Source: Pseudomonadota bacterium
GTDB taxonomy: Bacteria > Pseudomonadota > Gammaproteobacteria > Burkholderiales > Burkholderiaceae_B
Direction of reading: 5' to 3'
NCBI GenBank assembly: GCA_023423975.1
Contig: JAFAEO010000077.1
Location: 1 to 57,990 of the forward strand
DNA length: 57,990 nucleotides
The position numbers and the translations under genes are program-made. Below the pieces are notes generated by a model that saw only the letters and a program-made list of their open reading frames with translations, had not been told where the DNA came from and ran no database searches. Below are positions 42,272 to 51,611 of this stretch, one piece after another. Numbering within the stretch: the stretch's first letter is position 1; each line of letters opens with the position of its first letter.

Positions 42272-42302
42272 ATTTTAAAGACTTATGATTTTAAAGACTT
42301 AT
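42272..42302. repeat. Tandem direct repeat, ATTTTAAAGACTTAT twice
   Basis: Two identical 15-base copies separated by one G, in the gap between the convergent phoR and LysR genes. No function is evident. It may come from replication slippage or be a remnant of a mobile-element target duplication. Confidence 0.6.
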
Positions 42303-42333
42303 TGCGCGTGAAAAAATTACCTGCCACCACGCG

Positions 42334-43254
42334 CTAGGCGAACATCCGCCTTAATTTGCGGATAACAAAATCAATAAACCTTCGTTGCAATTGAGTCATA
42401 TGAAAAGTCTGCGTGGATATCACATACAGACGATCACCAAATCCTTTTATTTGGCAATCCGGCAGCAGCCGGACCAAAGATGCATCATCCAGTTCTTTTT
42501 TTATCGAATAAACCGGCAGCAAGCCAATGCCCTGGCCGCCGATCACGTTATCCCTGAGAAACGGCAACGATTCGGACTGAACCCGTAAAGTGAGTGGAAT
42601 ATGAACCGTAGTGTTTTCACTTGTGATAACAGTAAGTTTGGGGCTGGCCACGGTGTAGGTGGGCGTAATAAAGGGTAAGGCGGCCAGTTGCCGAGGCAGC
42701 GTGATCGGCTCTACCGTTTCAAGAAAACCAGGCGCAGCACATATACACCAGGGCACGACGCCTATTTCACGGGCAACATAGTCCTGGGGAATATTGTCAA
42801 TCGTTGTTATCTGCAAGGCAACGTCAATTTCGGACGACAGGAAATTTTTGATCCTGTTGCTGAAAATAATTGTGAATGAAGTATTCGGATTTTCTTTGAT
42901 GAAATCAATCATGACGCTGTTGAAGTAGTCCTGACCCAGGCTGGTGGGCACACATAGGCGTATGTGCCCCTGCATTTCATTTTTCAGGCCCGATAACTGG
43001 CGCTCGGCAGTGTCCAGTTGCTCAAAAATTCCCCTGCAATGGTCAAACAGGCATTGGCCCGATCCTGTCAGGTCAATATCGCGTGTGGAGCGCCGTATCA
43101 GTTGCGTGCCAATGCTGTTTTCCAGCGCCTTGAGTTTCTGGCTGACCCCCGAGCGGCTGATACGCAATTTTCTACCGGCGGCAGACAGCGAGCCTGTGCG
43201 CACAATTTCATGAAAAACGTATAAAAGATTCAAATCGTATTCATAAGGTTTCAT
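42334..43254 (-). CDS. LysR-family transcriptional regulator
   Basis: 306-residue LysR protein. HTH region: LNLLYVFHEIVRTGSLSAAG then LRISRSGVSQKLKALENSIG and TQLIRRSTRDIDLTGSGQCL. The effector domain follows (GHIRLCVPTSLGQDYFNSVM). It lies in the CrgA-like branch by general look. It is divergent from an acyl-CoA ligase gene, and a T-N11-A operator stands between them, so the ligase-Bug pair is its likely target. Its codon use is slightly more AT-rich than the neighbouring housekeeping genes. Confidence 0.9.
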   Translation of the reverse strand: MKPYEYDLNLLYVFHEIVRTGSLSAAGRKLRISRSGVSQKLKALENSIGTQLIRRSTRDIDLTGSGQCLFDHCRGIFEQLDTAERQLSGLKNEMQGHIRLCVPTSLGQDYFNSVMIDFIKENPNTSFTIIFSNRIKNFLSSEIDVALQITTIDNIPQDYVAREIGVVPWCICAAPGFLETVEPITLPRQLAALPFITPTYTVASPKLTVITSENTTVHIPLTLRVQSESLPFLRDNVIGGQGIGLLPVYSIKKELDDASLVRLLPDCQIKGFGDRLYVISTQTFHMTQLQRRFIDFVIRKLRRMFA

Positions 43255-43324
43255 ATGAAATACGCTCCTGCCTTGTGTGTGCCATCATTGATCATCTATT
43301 TGTATTGTAGGTGTTTTCCTTTAT

Positions 43325-43347
43325 ATTGTTCATAATTAATAAACAAT
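43325..43347. promoter_or_regulatory. LysR-type operator, ATTGTT-N11-AACAAT
   Basis: Perfect six-base inverted repeat with an 11-base spacer, 75 bases before the ligase start codon and 70 bases from the divergent LysR gene. Position and T-N11-A geometry fit a LysR activator site just upstream of the ligase promoter. Confidence 0.55.
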
Positions 43348-43422
43348 CTGTTGAGAGCAACCGCGTTGTATCTGCCGGGCAGATTCGGTAAGCTTTTTCT
43401 GATAACGAGAGGACACAAGACA

Positions 43423-44928
43423 ATGATCAAGGCAAATCTGATTTTCAATGATGCCGTGGTGAGCAATGAAGCGTTAAATCGGCAAACAGACTTGCTGATG
43501 AGCACATTCGAACAAGCGGGCATGACAGACACAGATGTGATTGCCATTTACCTGCCCAATTGCCCTTCGCTCATCGAAGCCATTGCCGCTTCGATGGTAT
43601 ACGGCAATAATTATTGTCCAATCAATTACCGGCTGACGCCGGTCGAAGTCAGCTATTTGTTGCGCGACAGTGAAGCCAAAGTGATTGTGACCAGCAACGA
43701 AGGCTATGAAAAGATCAAGGCAGTTGTGCCCAATGAAATGAGCGTCATTCTTGCAGATCAAGAACGTGGCCAAATCACCCGCGCGCACACCTACTACAAA
43801 CTGGATCAACCCGAAGCTGGTGCTGGCACGGCTGCAGCATCGCCACGCTCCAGCTATCTTGGCACCCATATGCCGTATACATCGGGCACCACAGGCAAGC
43901 CAAAAGGGATCGTACGGGCAAAAAAACAGCTGATCGACATATCCACCAAACCCGGCCTTATCGCCGGCGCGCTGGGCATTGAAGACACGGGTGTGGCTTT
44001 AATGCCTGCACCACTGCATCACAGTGCAACCAACAGTTATGTCCAGCAGGCGCTGCTATACGCCGGCACGCTTATCCTGATGGACCGGTTCGATGCCGAA
44101 AAAGTCCTGCAGTTAATTGAAAAACACAGCGTAACGACTGCCTATCTTGTACCCACGATGTACAAAAGAATGCTAGATTTGCCACAAGCGACCAAAGAAA
44201 AATACGATTTGTCCAGCCTGCAATTTGTTGCTTCTACCGGTTCGGCCTGCCCTGCCCCACTCAAACGCCAGATGATCGAATGGGTAGGACCGGTCATCCA
44301 TGAAAGCTACGCCTCCAGCGAAATGGGCCTGGTCACGCTGATGACTGCTGCCGAATCAATGAAAAAACCGGGCAGTGCAGGCAAGCCACTGGGCAACGCT
44401 CAAATCAGAATCCGCTCAAACGGTACGTGGGTGAAAGCGGGCCAAAGCGGACTGATATACGCGCGACAACCGGCCTATGCCGACTTCACTTACAAAAATA
44501 ATCATGATGCGCGCCAGTCAATGGAATGTGACGGTTTGCTGACCGTCGGCGACATTGGCTATCTGGACGATGAAGGCTATTTGTATGTGACCGACAGACA
44601 ATCGGATATGGTTATTTCTGGCGGCGCCAATATATATCCAGCCGAAATAGAACAACTCATTCATCAACGACAGGACATTGAAGACACCGCTGTGTTCGGC
44701 ATCCCGGACGACGAGTTTGGAGAAAGTCTGATCTGCCTGCTGCAAATGAAGGCCGGGCGCACATTGGATAAAGAGGCATTTATCCGGTTTCTCAGGACGC
44801 ATCTGGCGGGCTACAAAATTCCCAAGAAAATCGGCTTGATTGACAAGCTGCCCCGCGAAGAGACCGGCAAGCTGTTCAAAAAGAAATTACAGCAGTCGCT
44901 GGACGAAACACCGGTCACTTACCTTTAA
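43423..44928 (+). CDS. AMP-forming acyl-CoA synthetase/ligase
   Basis: 502-residue adenylate-forming enzyme that activates a carboxylic acid as an acyl-AMP and then acyl-CoA. Core motifs: A3 MPYTSGTTGKPKGIVRA, A5 ESYASSEMGLVTLM, A7/A8 VGDIGYLDDEGYLYVTDRQS DMVISGGANIYPAEIE and A10 PREETGKLFKKKL with the catalytic lysine. It is most like crotonobetaine/fatty-acid type ligases; the acid is unknown. The start MIKANLIF has a GAGAGG site 10 bases before it. It is followed by a Bug receptor, so a carboxylate is probably imported and then activated. Confidence 0.88.
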   Translation: MIKANLIFNDAVVSNEALNRQTDLLMSTFEQAGMTDTDVIAIYLPNCPSLIEAIAASMVYGNNYCPINYRLTPVEVSYLLRDSEAKVIVTSNEGYEKIKAVVPNEMSVILADQERGQITRAHTYYKLDQPEAGAGTAAASPRSSYLGTHMPYTSGTTGKPKGIVRAKKQLIDISTKPGLIAGALGIEDTGVALMPAPLHHSATNSYVQQALLYAGTLILMDRFDAEKVLQLIEKHSVTTAYLVPTMYKRMLDLPQATKEKYDLSSLQFVASTGSACPAPLKRQMIEWVGPVIHESYASSEMGLVTLMTAAESMKKPGSAGKPLGNAQIRIRSNGTWVKAGQSGLIYARQPAYADFTYKNNHDARQSMECDGLLTVGDIGYLDDEGYLYVTDRQSDMVISGGANIYPAEIEQLIHQRQDIEDTAVFGIPDDEFGESLICLLQMKAGRTLDKEAFIRFLRTHLAGYKIPKKIGLIDKLPREETGKLFKKKLQQSLDETPVTYL

Positions 44929-44968
44929 ACCATTTTTATAACAATCAATTAAACAGAGAGACAATACA

Positions 44969-45934
44969 ATGAAACGAATTACGGGATGCCTGGTGCTTGC
45001 GGCACTAACCCTGAATACGGCCGCCCTGGCCGCCGACTACCCGACCAAGCCTGTTACGCTGGTTGTTCCGTATACCGCCGGCGGCCCGACAGACCAGATG
45101 GCCAGATCGCTGGCCCAGGGGCTTGCCGAGCAATTGAAGACACCGGTGGTGGTCGATAACAAGCCAGGTGCGCATACATCGATTGGCACCGGCTACGTTG
45201 CCAATGCGGCTGCCGACGGCTATACGCTGTTGATGGCAAGCAACGGCAGCATGATACTGAACCCGTTACTGTACAAAAAAACGCCGTACAAACTGACAGA
45301 CTTCAAGGTCTTTGCCATTGCAACCGAAGCGCCCCTGGTCGTTGTCGTCAACCCAAAGCTCAAGGTACACAATATTCAGGAACTGATCAGCTATTCCAAA
45401 ACGGTGCCCAAGGGACTGAACTATTCGTCCGTGGGCCAGGGCAGCCCGCTACATCTGGCGACCGAGATCTTGAATGAAGAAGCAAAAATGAATATGACGC
45501 ACGTGCCCTACAACGGCACGGCGCAGGCGCTCACGGCCGTGGCCGCCGGCGATGTAGATTTGATGAGCGATGTTGTGAGCACGTCGCTGCCACTGATATC
45601 GGCAAATAAAGTCCGACCCATCGCTGTCACGACATCGGAGCGGCTAAAGGTGCTTGCAGATGTGCCTACCGTTGCTGAATCAGGTTTTCCGGGCTTTCAT
45701 GTTGCCACCTGGTTCGGGCTGGCCGTGCACAAGGACGTGCCTGCAGCGGTCACCGAAAAGCTGCATAAGGCTGCGTACCAGGTGATTACTTCCGAGGGCT
45801 TTCGCAAGCGCTTCGAAGCCCTGGGCCTGATCGTACAAAACAACCAGAATCAACAGCAGGTTGATCAGTTTGTCCAGGCGGATCTGGCCAGTTGGAAACG
45901 GATTGTTGACCTGAAACAGCTTTCGCTGGATTGA
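44969..45934 (+). CDS. Bug-family (TctC) periplasmic substrate-binding protein
   Basis: 321-residue periplasmic receptor. Signal peptide ending LNTAALAAD, then YPTKPVTLVVPYTAGGPTDQ, VVVDNKPGAHTSIGTGYVAN and AAADGYTLLMASNGSM, all characteristic. It lies 40 bases after the ligase, so it is likely co-transcribed and specific for the acid that the ligase activates. It also lies just upstream of the 5-oxoprolinase genes, so 5-oxoproline is an alternative ligand. No tctA/tctB genes are present here. Confidence 0.88.
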   Translation: MKRITGCLVLAALTLNTAALAADYPTKPVTLVVPYTAGGPTDQMARSLAQGLAEQLKTPVVVDNKPGAHTSIGTGYVANAAADGYTLLMASNGSMILNPLLYKKTPYKLTDFKVFAIATEAPLVVVVNPKLKVHNIQELISYSKTVPKGLNYSSVGQGSPLHLATEILNEEAKMNMTHVPYNGTAQALTAVAAGDVDLMSDVVSTSLPLISANKVRPIAVTTSERLKVLADVPTVAESGFPGFHVATWFGLAVHKDVPAAVTEKLHKAAYQVITSEGFRKRFEALGLIVQNNQNQQQVDQFVQADLASWKRIVDLKQLSLD

Positions 45935-46021
45935 TGGGCCCGCTGCAACATCATCGCAGTGCCCGAGACCGGAATCTGACGGGCGCGGGCGCCATTTTCC
46001 GCCACTATTGACTGAGACTGT

Positions 46022-46039
46022 GCGCACATGCATGTGCGC
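46022..46039. promoter_or_regulatory. Perfect 18-base palindrome upstream of pxpB
   Basis: GCGCACATG followed directly by CATGTGCGC, with no spacer, about 127 bases before pxpB and 90 bases after the Bug gene. Length and perfect symmetry suggest a dimeric regulator site for the pxpBCA operon. No regulator gene is adjacent. Confidence 0.45.
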
Positions 46040-46165
46040 TGCGACAATGAGGGCGATCGGACTCAGGTTTTACCCCTAGCCCTCGTCGCGTCTTTCCGAT
46101 TGCTGATAAACTGTACTGCACACCCGTTCGCAGGTCCCGTTTTTCCGACAGCATTTGCACAACGC

Positions 46166-46915
46166 ATGAGTTCACATCCGGTCAATTCCACTGCCCCCTG
46201 GACCTTTACCTCTGAAGGCGATCATTGCCTGATCGTCCGTTTCGGCGATCGCATTGATCCGGCCATCAACGCCCGCGCGCGCCAGGCCGCGGAACTCATT
46301 CACGCTGCCGGTCTGCCTTATATCAGCGACCTGGTTCCCACCTTCACCACCCTGGGGGTGTATCTGCATCCCTTTTATGCCGAGCCACCTGCACACAAAG
46401 CGCTGATCGATACCTTGACCGCCGTGCTGGCACCGCTGGCTCAGCCTCAAGACGCTGCCGGCGCCGTAACCGAAGCGACCCGACAGATCCGTATCCCGGT
46501 TTGCTACGACCCGGAACTGGGCATCGATCTGGCGCAGATTGCCAGGCATTGCAAACTCACGGTTGAGCAGGTGATTCAATTGCACACGGCAGCGCCGGTT
46601 CGCGTGTTCATGCTCGGTTTTGCCCCTGGCATGGGTTATATGGGGTTGTCCGACAGCCGTCTTGCCATCGGCCGGCGCAGTACGCCGCGCAACCGCCTGC
46701 CTGCCGGCTCGGTCGCCATCGCCAATCGCCAGACCGTCATCTACCCCAATGAATCGCCGGGCGGCTGGAATATTGTCGGCGCGACACCATTGCGCCTGTT
46801 TGACCCAAGCACGCCGCCCTATGCGCTTTATGCGCCGGGCGACCAAGTGCAGTTCGAAGCTATCGACCGCGAACAGTATGAACAGATCAAAGCGCAACAA
46901 TATGCCGCGCGTTAA
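46166..46915 (+). CDS. pxpB: 5-oxoprolinase subunit PxpB (KipI-like)
   Basis: Part of the ATP-dependent 5-oxoprolinase PxpABC that opens pyroglutamate to glutamate. The 249 residues have the family markers GDHCLIVRFGDRIDPAINAR, the long central segment IRIPVCYDPELGIDLAQIAR and VFMLGFAPGMGYMGLSD, TPRNRLPAGSVAIANRQTVI and ESPGGWNIVGATPLRLFDP. The start at 46166 is chosen from family alignment; the ribosome site is weak. pxpC follows after nine bases. Confidence 0.92.
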   Translation: MSSHPVNSTAPWTFTSEGDHCLIVRFGDRIDPAINARARQAAELIHAAGLPYISDLVPTFTTLGVYLHPFYAEPPAHKALIDTLTAVLAPLAQPQDAAGAVTEATRQIRIPVCYDPELGIDLAQIARHCKLTVEQVIQLHTAAPVRVFMLGFAPGMGYMGLSDSRLAIGRRSTPRNRLPAGSVAIANRQTVIYPNESPGGWNIVGATPLRLFDPSTPPYALYAPGDQVQFEAIDREQYEQIKAQQYAAR

Positions 46916-46924
46916 GGTGAGAAC

Positions 46925-47947
46925 ATGAGTCTGCAGGTGCTCAAACCCGGCCCTCTATCCCTGTTTCAGGATGCCGGACGGCATGGCTATCAGGCCTACG
47001 GTGCACCAGTCTGCGGTGTCATGGACCAAGTTGCATACAGGCTGGCCAATGCCCTGGTAGGCAATCGCGAGCCCCTGCCCGTGCTGGAAATGACGCTTTC
47101 CGGTCCGCAAATTCGATTCCAGCAGGATGCCTGTATCGCCGTGTGTGGCGCCCCTTTTTCCCTGCGATGTGACCAAAGACCGCTGGCGATCAACCGCCCG
47201 CACCTGATTCGCGCCGGACAGGTGCTGGACATCGGTGCGGCTCCCATGCCCGATGGTCGGCCACAGGGACATGCGCGCGCCAGCCTGGCCATTGCCGGTG
47301 GGGTACAACTGACCACCAGCATGGAGAGCGCCAGCACAGACATCAAAAGCCGCATGGGCGGCATCCAGGGACGCGCACTGGCCAAAGCAGACTCGCTTGC
47401 TCTTAACCGCAAGATCAATGCCACGGCAGTTGACGCACTTGACCACTTTCTGGATGACTTCCGGATATATCTGCCGGCAGGACTCGGGCTGGCAGCACGA
47501 CAACATATTCGGATTACCCGGGGGACGCACTGGACCTTGTTTGACACCCGGCAGCAAGACCTGTTTCTGAATTCGCCCTATACCATTACCGCGAACTCGG
47601 ATCGCATGGGCTACCGCCTTGACGGTCCATCCCTGGAACCCGAGCCCGGCTTGCAGATTCTCTCTGAGCCCACTGCTTTTGGCACCATTCAGGTTCCGCC
47701 CGACGGCTTGCCGATTATTCTGATGGCCGATCGGCAGACAACAGGCGGGTATCCCAAGATTGCCAATGTCGCCAGCGTAGACCTGCCCGTGCTGGCGCGC
47801 TGTTTACCCGGCGAGCGCCTTGAGCTGACACTGATCAGCCTGGACCAGGCGCACCAGATCTTCCGGCAGCGCGAAGCGTTGTTTGCCCACCTGCTGCATG
47901 CGCTGGAACCGCTCACCACACGCATTGCCGCTGCGTTCTTGGATTGA
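46925..47947 (+). CDS. pxpC: 5-oxoprolinase subunit PxpC (KipA-like)
   Basis: 340-residue partner of PxpB in 5-oxoproline hydrolysis. Family motifs: VLKPGPLSLFQDAGRHGYQA, VMDQVAYRLANALVGN, LEMTLSGPQIRF, RASLAIAGGVQ, the ANSDRMGYRLDGP segment and PDGLPIILMADRQTTGGYPK. Length is normal. An AAGGTGAG ribosome site precedes the start. It is followed by pxpA after 119 bases. Confidence 0.92.
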   Translation: MSLQVLKPGPLSLFQDAGRHGYQAYGAPVCGVMDQVAYRLANALVGNREPLPVLEMTLSGPQIRFQQDACIAVCGAPFSLRCDQRPLAINRPHLIRAGQVLDIGAAPMPDGRPQGHARASLAIAGGVQLTTSMESASTDIKSRMGGIQGRALAKADSLALNRKINATAVDALDHFLDDFRIYLPAGLGLAARQHIRITRGTHWTLFDTRQQDLFLNSPYTITANSDRMGYRLDGPSLEPEPGLQILSEPTAFGTIQVPPDGLPIILMADRQTTGGYPKIANVASVDLPVLARCLPGERLELTLISLDQAHQIFRQREALFAHLLHALEPLTTRIAAAFLD

Positions 47948-48066
47948 GACGGCGGGACCGGTGGCGGCATTATTGGGTGGGCGCAGTTTAGCGCCAGCCC
48001 TTTACGGTATAGAATGCCAGTATGACTGTCGCGATTTCACGTGCCTGCGGCAGAGGGAAGAATCCT

Positions 48067-48819
48067 ATGAAAAAAATTGATCTCAATTGTGATATGGGTG
48101 AAAGCTTCGGTGCCTGGACCATGGGTGACGATGGCGCTATCATGCCTTATGTCACCTCGGCCAATATTGCCTGCGGCTTTCATGCGGGCGATGCGCATAC
48201 CATGCGACGCACCATGCAGCTGGCGCTGCAGCAGGGCGTCAAGCCGGGCGCCCACCCTGGCCTGGACGACATCCGCGGCTTCGGGCGTCGCCCCTTTGCA
48301 CTCACGCCCATTGAGGCCTATGACCTGGTTGTCGTGCAGATCGGCGCGCTTGCAGCCGTCGCCCGCGCGCAGGGCGGCAGGCTTTATCATGTGAAAGCAC
48401 ATGGCGCCCTGTATAACATATCGGCCAATCATGCCGAGCTGGCGGCAGCCATTGCCCAGGCCGTACTGGACGTCGACCCGCAACTAACGCTGTTTGCACT
48501 GGCCGGCAGCAGACAGGTAGAAATCGCTCGCGGCCTGGGGCTGAACGTCATGCAGGAAGTCTTTGCCGATCGCTCCTATCAGGACGATGGCACTCTGACG
48601 CCGCGCAGTCAGCCCGGCGCCCTGATCGAAGACGTTGAGACTTGCGTGGCTCAGGCGCTGACGATGGTGCGTGAGGGCTATGTGATCGCCCAGTCAGGAA
48701 AAAAGGTAGAGATAGTGGCAGACACACTGTGCCTGCATGGTGATGGCGCGCATGCACTGGAGTTCGCACGCCAGATTCACGCTGTTTTTGCAAAAGAAGG
48801 ACTGCTGATGGCCCATTGA
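48067..48819 (+). CDS. pxpA: 5-oxoprolinase subunit PxpA (LamB/YcsF family)
   Basis: 250-residue subunit of the 5-oxoprolinase complex. The family opening KIDLNCDMGESFGAWTMGDD is followed by ANIACGFHAGDAHTMRRTMQ, GAHPGLDDIRGFGRR, VKAHGALYN and VADTLCLHGDGAHALEFARQ. The start at MKKIDLN has an AGAGGGAAG site; the in-frame ATG 15 codons upstream is not typical of the family. The order B-C-A places pxpA last. Confidence 0.93.
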   Translation: MKKIDLNCDMGESFGAWTMGDDGAIMPYVTSANIACGFHAGDAHTMRRTMQLALQQGVKPGAHPGLDDIRGFGRRPFALTPIEAYDLVVVQIGALAAVARAQGGRLYHVKAHGALYNISANHAELAAAIAQAVLDVDPQLTLFALAGSRQVEIARGLGLNVMQEVFADRSYQDDGTLTPRSQPGALIEDVETCVAQALTMVREGYVIAQSGKKVEIVADTLCLHGDGAHALEFARQIHAVFAKEGLLMAH

Positions 48820-48996
48820 GGCAACGGCTGTGGTACGCAACAACATAGTCACCAATGCGCCATTCTCGCCGGTCACGCGATAGCCCATTTTGTCACCGGC
48901 CGATAAATGATTGTAATTTACTCGGTCACCAACAGATCAACGCTCCGCATTGCCCTCAAGCCCGAGGCCACACCGCGGCCCGGGCGATGCCGCTAC

Positions 48997-49593
48997 TTAC
49001 CAGAGCCACAATACGGCGGAGGTCATCAGCAGATAGCGCAGGAACTTGCCGATGGTCATAAAGATAATACACGGCAACAAGGGCAGGCGCATCCAGCCGG
49101 CGACACCGCAAAGGGGATCGCCCACCACGGGCAGCCAGGAGAACAACAACGCGGCGGGACCAAAGCGGTCAAAATAATAGGTCATCTTGCCGTGCCATCG
49201 CCCCCCTTCTTTGCCCGGAGCGGCAGGCGCCGGCGCCTCATCGCCTTCGGAAAGGTATTTTTCTTCGGCCGCCACCGCCAGGCCGGTCTCATCGACCACC
49301 TCACCGGCGGCCAGCGCCTGCTTGTGCTGGAACTTTTCATAGGCGACCTTTGCCGCCTTGCCCATATAGTAGGTGATCACCCCGCCAATGGTATTGCCCA
49401 CGGTGGCGACCACCATGGCAGGCCAGAACATATCGGGCGCAATTTTCAGATAGGCGATGACCACCGGTTCCGAGCCCAAAGGCAGCAGCGTAGCAGAGAC
49501 CAGCGCAACCACGAAAATGCCGGGTAAACCGACAGTAGGAAGGGATAACACAGTCAGCATTTCCCTGACCCACAGCATTACTTCATGTTCCAT
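48997..49593 (-). CDS. yqaA: YqaA-like VTT-domain inner-membrane protein
   Basis: About 198 residues with four or so hydrophobic segments of the DedA/VTT superfamily. It shows the VTT-type FVVALVSATLLPLGSEPVV, VVATVGNTIGGVITYYMGKA, and FDRFGPAALLFSWLPVVGDP with GWMRLPLLPCIIFMTIGKFL. A charged, Ala/Glu/Pro-rich insertion (about 95-130) is longer than in E. coli YqaA. The start is uncertain: 49593 is used and 49578 is possible. The role may be lipid handling in the membrane, but it is unproven for this subfamily. Confidence 0.8.
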   Translation of the reverse strand: MEHEVMLWVREMLTVLSLPTVGLPGIFVVALVSATLLPLGSEPVVIAYLKIAPDMFWPAMVVATVGNTIGGVITYYMGKAAKVAYEKFQHKQALAAGEVVDETGLAVAAEEKYLSEGDEAPAPAAPGKEGGRWHGKMTYYFDRFGPAALLFSWLPVVGDPLCGVAGWMRLPLLPCIIFMTIGKFLRYLLMTSAVLWLW

Positions 49594-49709
49594 AACTTCC
49601 CTATTGGACCGACATTTTGAAAACGATGGTTCCGGCTTTAATCCCAAAATCAGATCCGCTATGTTAACCTTAAGCGCTTGCCTGTATTCTCTTTTCTTTC
49701 AAAAATAAC

Positions 49710-51218
49710 ATGTCAACCGACTACCTCAAACGCATACTCACATCCCGTGTTTACGATGTCGCAATCGAAACAGCTCTTGAACCGGCCACACTGCTGTCCC
49801 AACGGATTCAGAATACAGTGCTGCTCAAGCGTGAGGACACCCAGCCGGTTTTCAGCTTCAAAATACGCGGGGCCTATAACAAAATGGCCAACTTGCCCCC
49901 CGAAGCGCTCAAACGCGGGGTCATTGCCGCCTCTGCCGGCAACCATGCCCAGGGCGTGGCCATGTCGGCCAAGCGACTGGGCTGCCGTGCCGTGATTGTC
50001 ATGCCTACCTCCACGCCCGCGGTCAAAGTGGATGCGGTCAAGCGCCTGGGTGGCGAAGCGGTGCTGCACGGCGACTCTTACAGCGACGCTTATGAATTTG
50101 CCTGCACCCTTGAGAAAAAGGAAAAGCTCACGTTCGTGCACCCGTTTGACGATCCCGATGTGATTGCCGGCCAAGGCACCGTTGCCATGGAAATCCTGCA
50201 TCAGCATCCCGGCAAGCTGGACGCGGTTTTTGTGCCTATCGGCGGCGGTGGGCTGCTCGCGGGCATTGCCTCCTACATCAAGCAACTGCGTCCGGATATC
50301 GCTGTCATTGGCGTACAGACAGAAGACTCTGATGCCATGGCACGCAGTTTTCGCGCCGGACGCCGCGTCAATCTGAGCGACGTGGGTTTGTTTTCCGATG
50401 GCACCGCAGTCAAGCAGGTCGGTAGCGAAACCTTCCGCCTGATTCATAAATGTGTAGACGATATCATCACCGTCAATACCGACGAGTTATGCGCGGCCAT
50501 CAAGGATGTGTTCCAGGATACGCGCAACGTGGTAGAACCGGCTGGCGCGCTTGGCCTGGCGGGCGCCAAACGCTATGCTGCTGAACACGGCTGGAAAAAC
50601 AAAACGGTGATTGCCATCGCCTCGGGCGCCAACATGAACTTTGACCGGCTGCGCTTTGTTGCAGAACGGGCCGATATGGGCGAAGCCCGCGAAGCCATCT
50701 TTGCGGTTACCATGCCCGAAGAGCGCGGCAGCTTCCGCCAATTATGCACGCTGCTGGGTAACCGCAGTGTGACTGAATTTAACTATCGCATTTCCGACGC
50801 GCAAAAGGCGCATGTCTTTGTCGGGATTCAGATCAGCTCGCATGCTGAAGCCGAAAAGCTGGCCAACACCCTGCGCCGCAAAAAATTTGAAACCCTGGAT
50901 TTGACTCATGATGATCTGGCCAAATCACATTTGCGATACATGGTCGGCGGCCATTCGCCGCTGGCGGATAATGAAGAATTGTACCGTTTTGAGTTTCCGG
51001 AACGCCCGGGGGCGCTGATGCGTTTCCTGGATACCATGAATCCCGAATGGAATATCAGCCTGTTTCATTACCGCAACCAGGGCTCGGATTACGGCCGGGT
51101 GCTGATCGGCATACAGGTTCCACCTGCCGACAAAAAGGCGTTCAAGCAGTTCCTCTCGCAAATTGGCTATCCTTACGAGAACGAAAGCAAAAACCCGGCA
51201 TACAAGCTGTTCCTGTAA
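49710..51218 (+). CDS. ilvA: Threonine ammonia-lyase, biosynthetic (IlvA)
   Basis: First enzyme of isoleucine synthesis, turning threonine into 2-oxobutanoate. The catalytic domain has PLP Lys in VFSFKIRGAYNKM, SAGNHAQGVAMSA, DVIAGQGTVAME and the tetraglycine loop GGGGLLAG. After residue 325 come two ACT-like regulatory domains (REAIFAVTMPEERGSFRQLC and YRFEFPERPGALMRFLDTMN) that sense isoleucine and valine. Length of 502 residues is standard. No ribosome site is obvious before the ATG at 49710. It is separate from the shorter dehydratase at 4659. Confidence 0.94.
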   Translation: MSTDYLKRILTSRVYDVAIETALEPATLLSQRIQNTVLLKREDTQPVFSFKIRGAYNKMANLPPEALKRGVIAASAGNHAQGVAMSAKRLGCRAVIVMPTSTPAVKVDAVKRLGGEAVLHGDSYSDAYEFACTLEKKEKLTFVHPFDDPDVIAGQGTVAMEILHQHPGKLDAVFVPIGGGGLLAGIASYIKQLRPDIAVIGVQTEDSDAMARSFRAGRRVNLSDVGLFSDGTAVKQVGSETFRLIHKCVDDIITVNTDELCAAIKDVFQDTRNVVEPAGALGLAGAKRYAAEHGWKNKTVIAIASGANMNFDRLRFVAERADMGEAREAIFAVTMPEERGSFRQLCTLLGNRSVTEFNYRISDAQKAHVFVGIQISSHAEAEKLANTLRRKKFETLDLTHDDLAKSHLRYMVGGHSPLADNEELYRFEFPERPGALMRFLDTMNPEWNISLFHYRNQGSDYGRVLIGIQVPPADKKAFKQFLSQIGYPYENESKNPAYKLFL

Positions 51219-51611
51219 AAACAAGTCAGGTAGCGATCAACTTACTTAAGTAGCACATCGAAGCAACATAGCCAGAGTATTCATCGGGCAGGCCAGGAAA
51301 ACCGGGCCGTGCCCCCTGATGCTCCCCCGCCCGGCCCGTGTTGTATCAAACCGGCACCGTTGCTGGCATCGTCACTCGGTATCATCGTCGCTCAATGCCG
51401 GCAGCCCGCGTCATCCTTGCATATGACTTGGTCTCGCAAAAGCGTGCTGTCCGACTGTTTTCCTTGCGTGTTTCCTGCCATCTCTCTATAAGTGCTTCAA
51501 GTTACTGACGTTGTGACTGGTGCTTTTTTCTTGACTGCCCTGACTCCGGATTCCGGCTGACAAACTGTGGAGCCAAACTTACAGCAAAACATGACCTGGT
51601 CTCAGGTGTCC
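51219..51611. other. Gap between convergent ilvA and apt
   Basis: About 390 bases without a recognisable gene. A possible hairpin has arms CGGGCCG and CGGCCCG near 51305-51340 with a loop of about 20 bases, which could end ilvA transcripts. T-rich patches at 51520-51535 (CTTTTTTCTTG) may serve apt transcripts from the other side. No tRNA or riboswitch-like structure was recognised. Confidence 0.4.
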
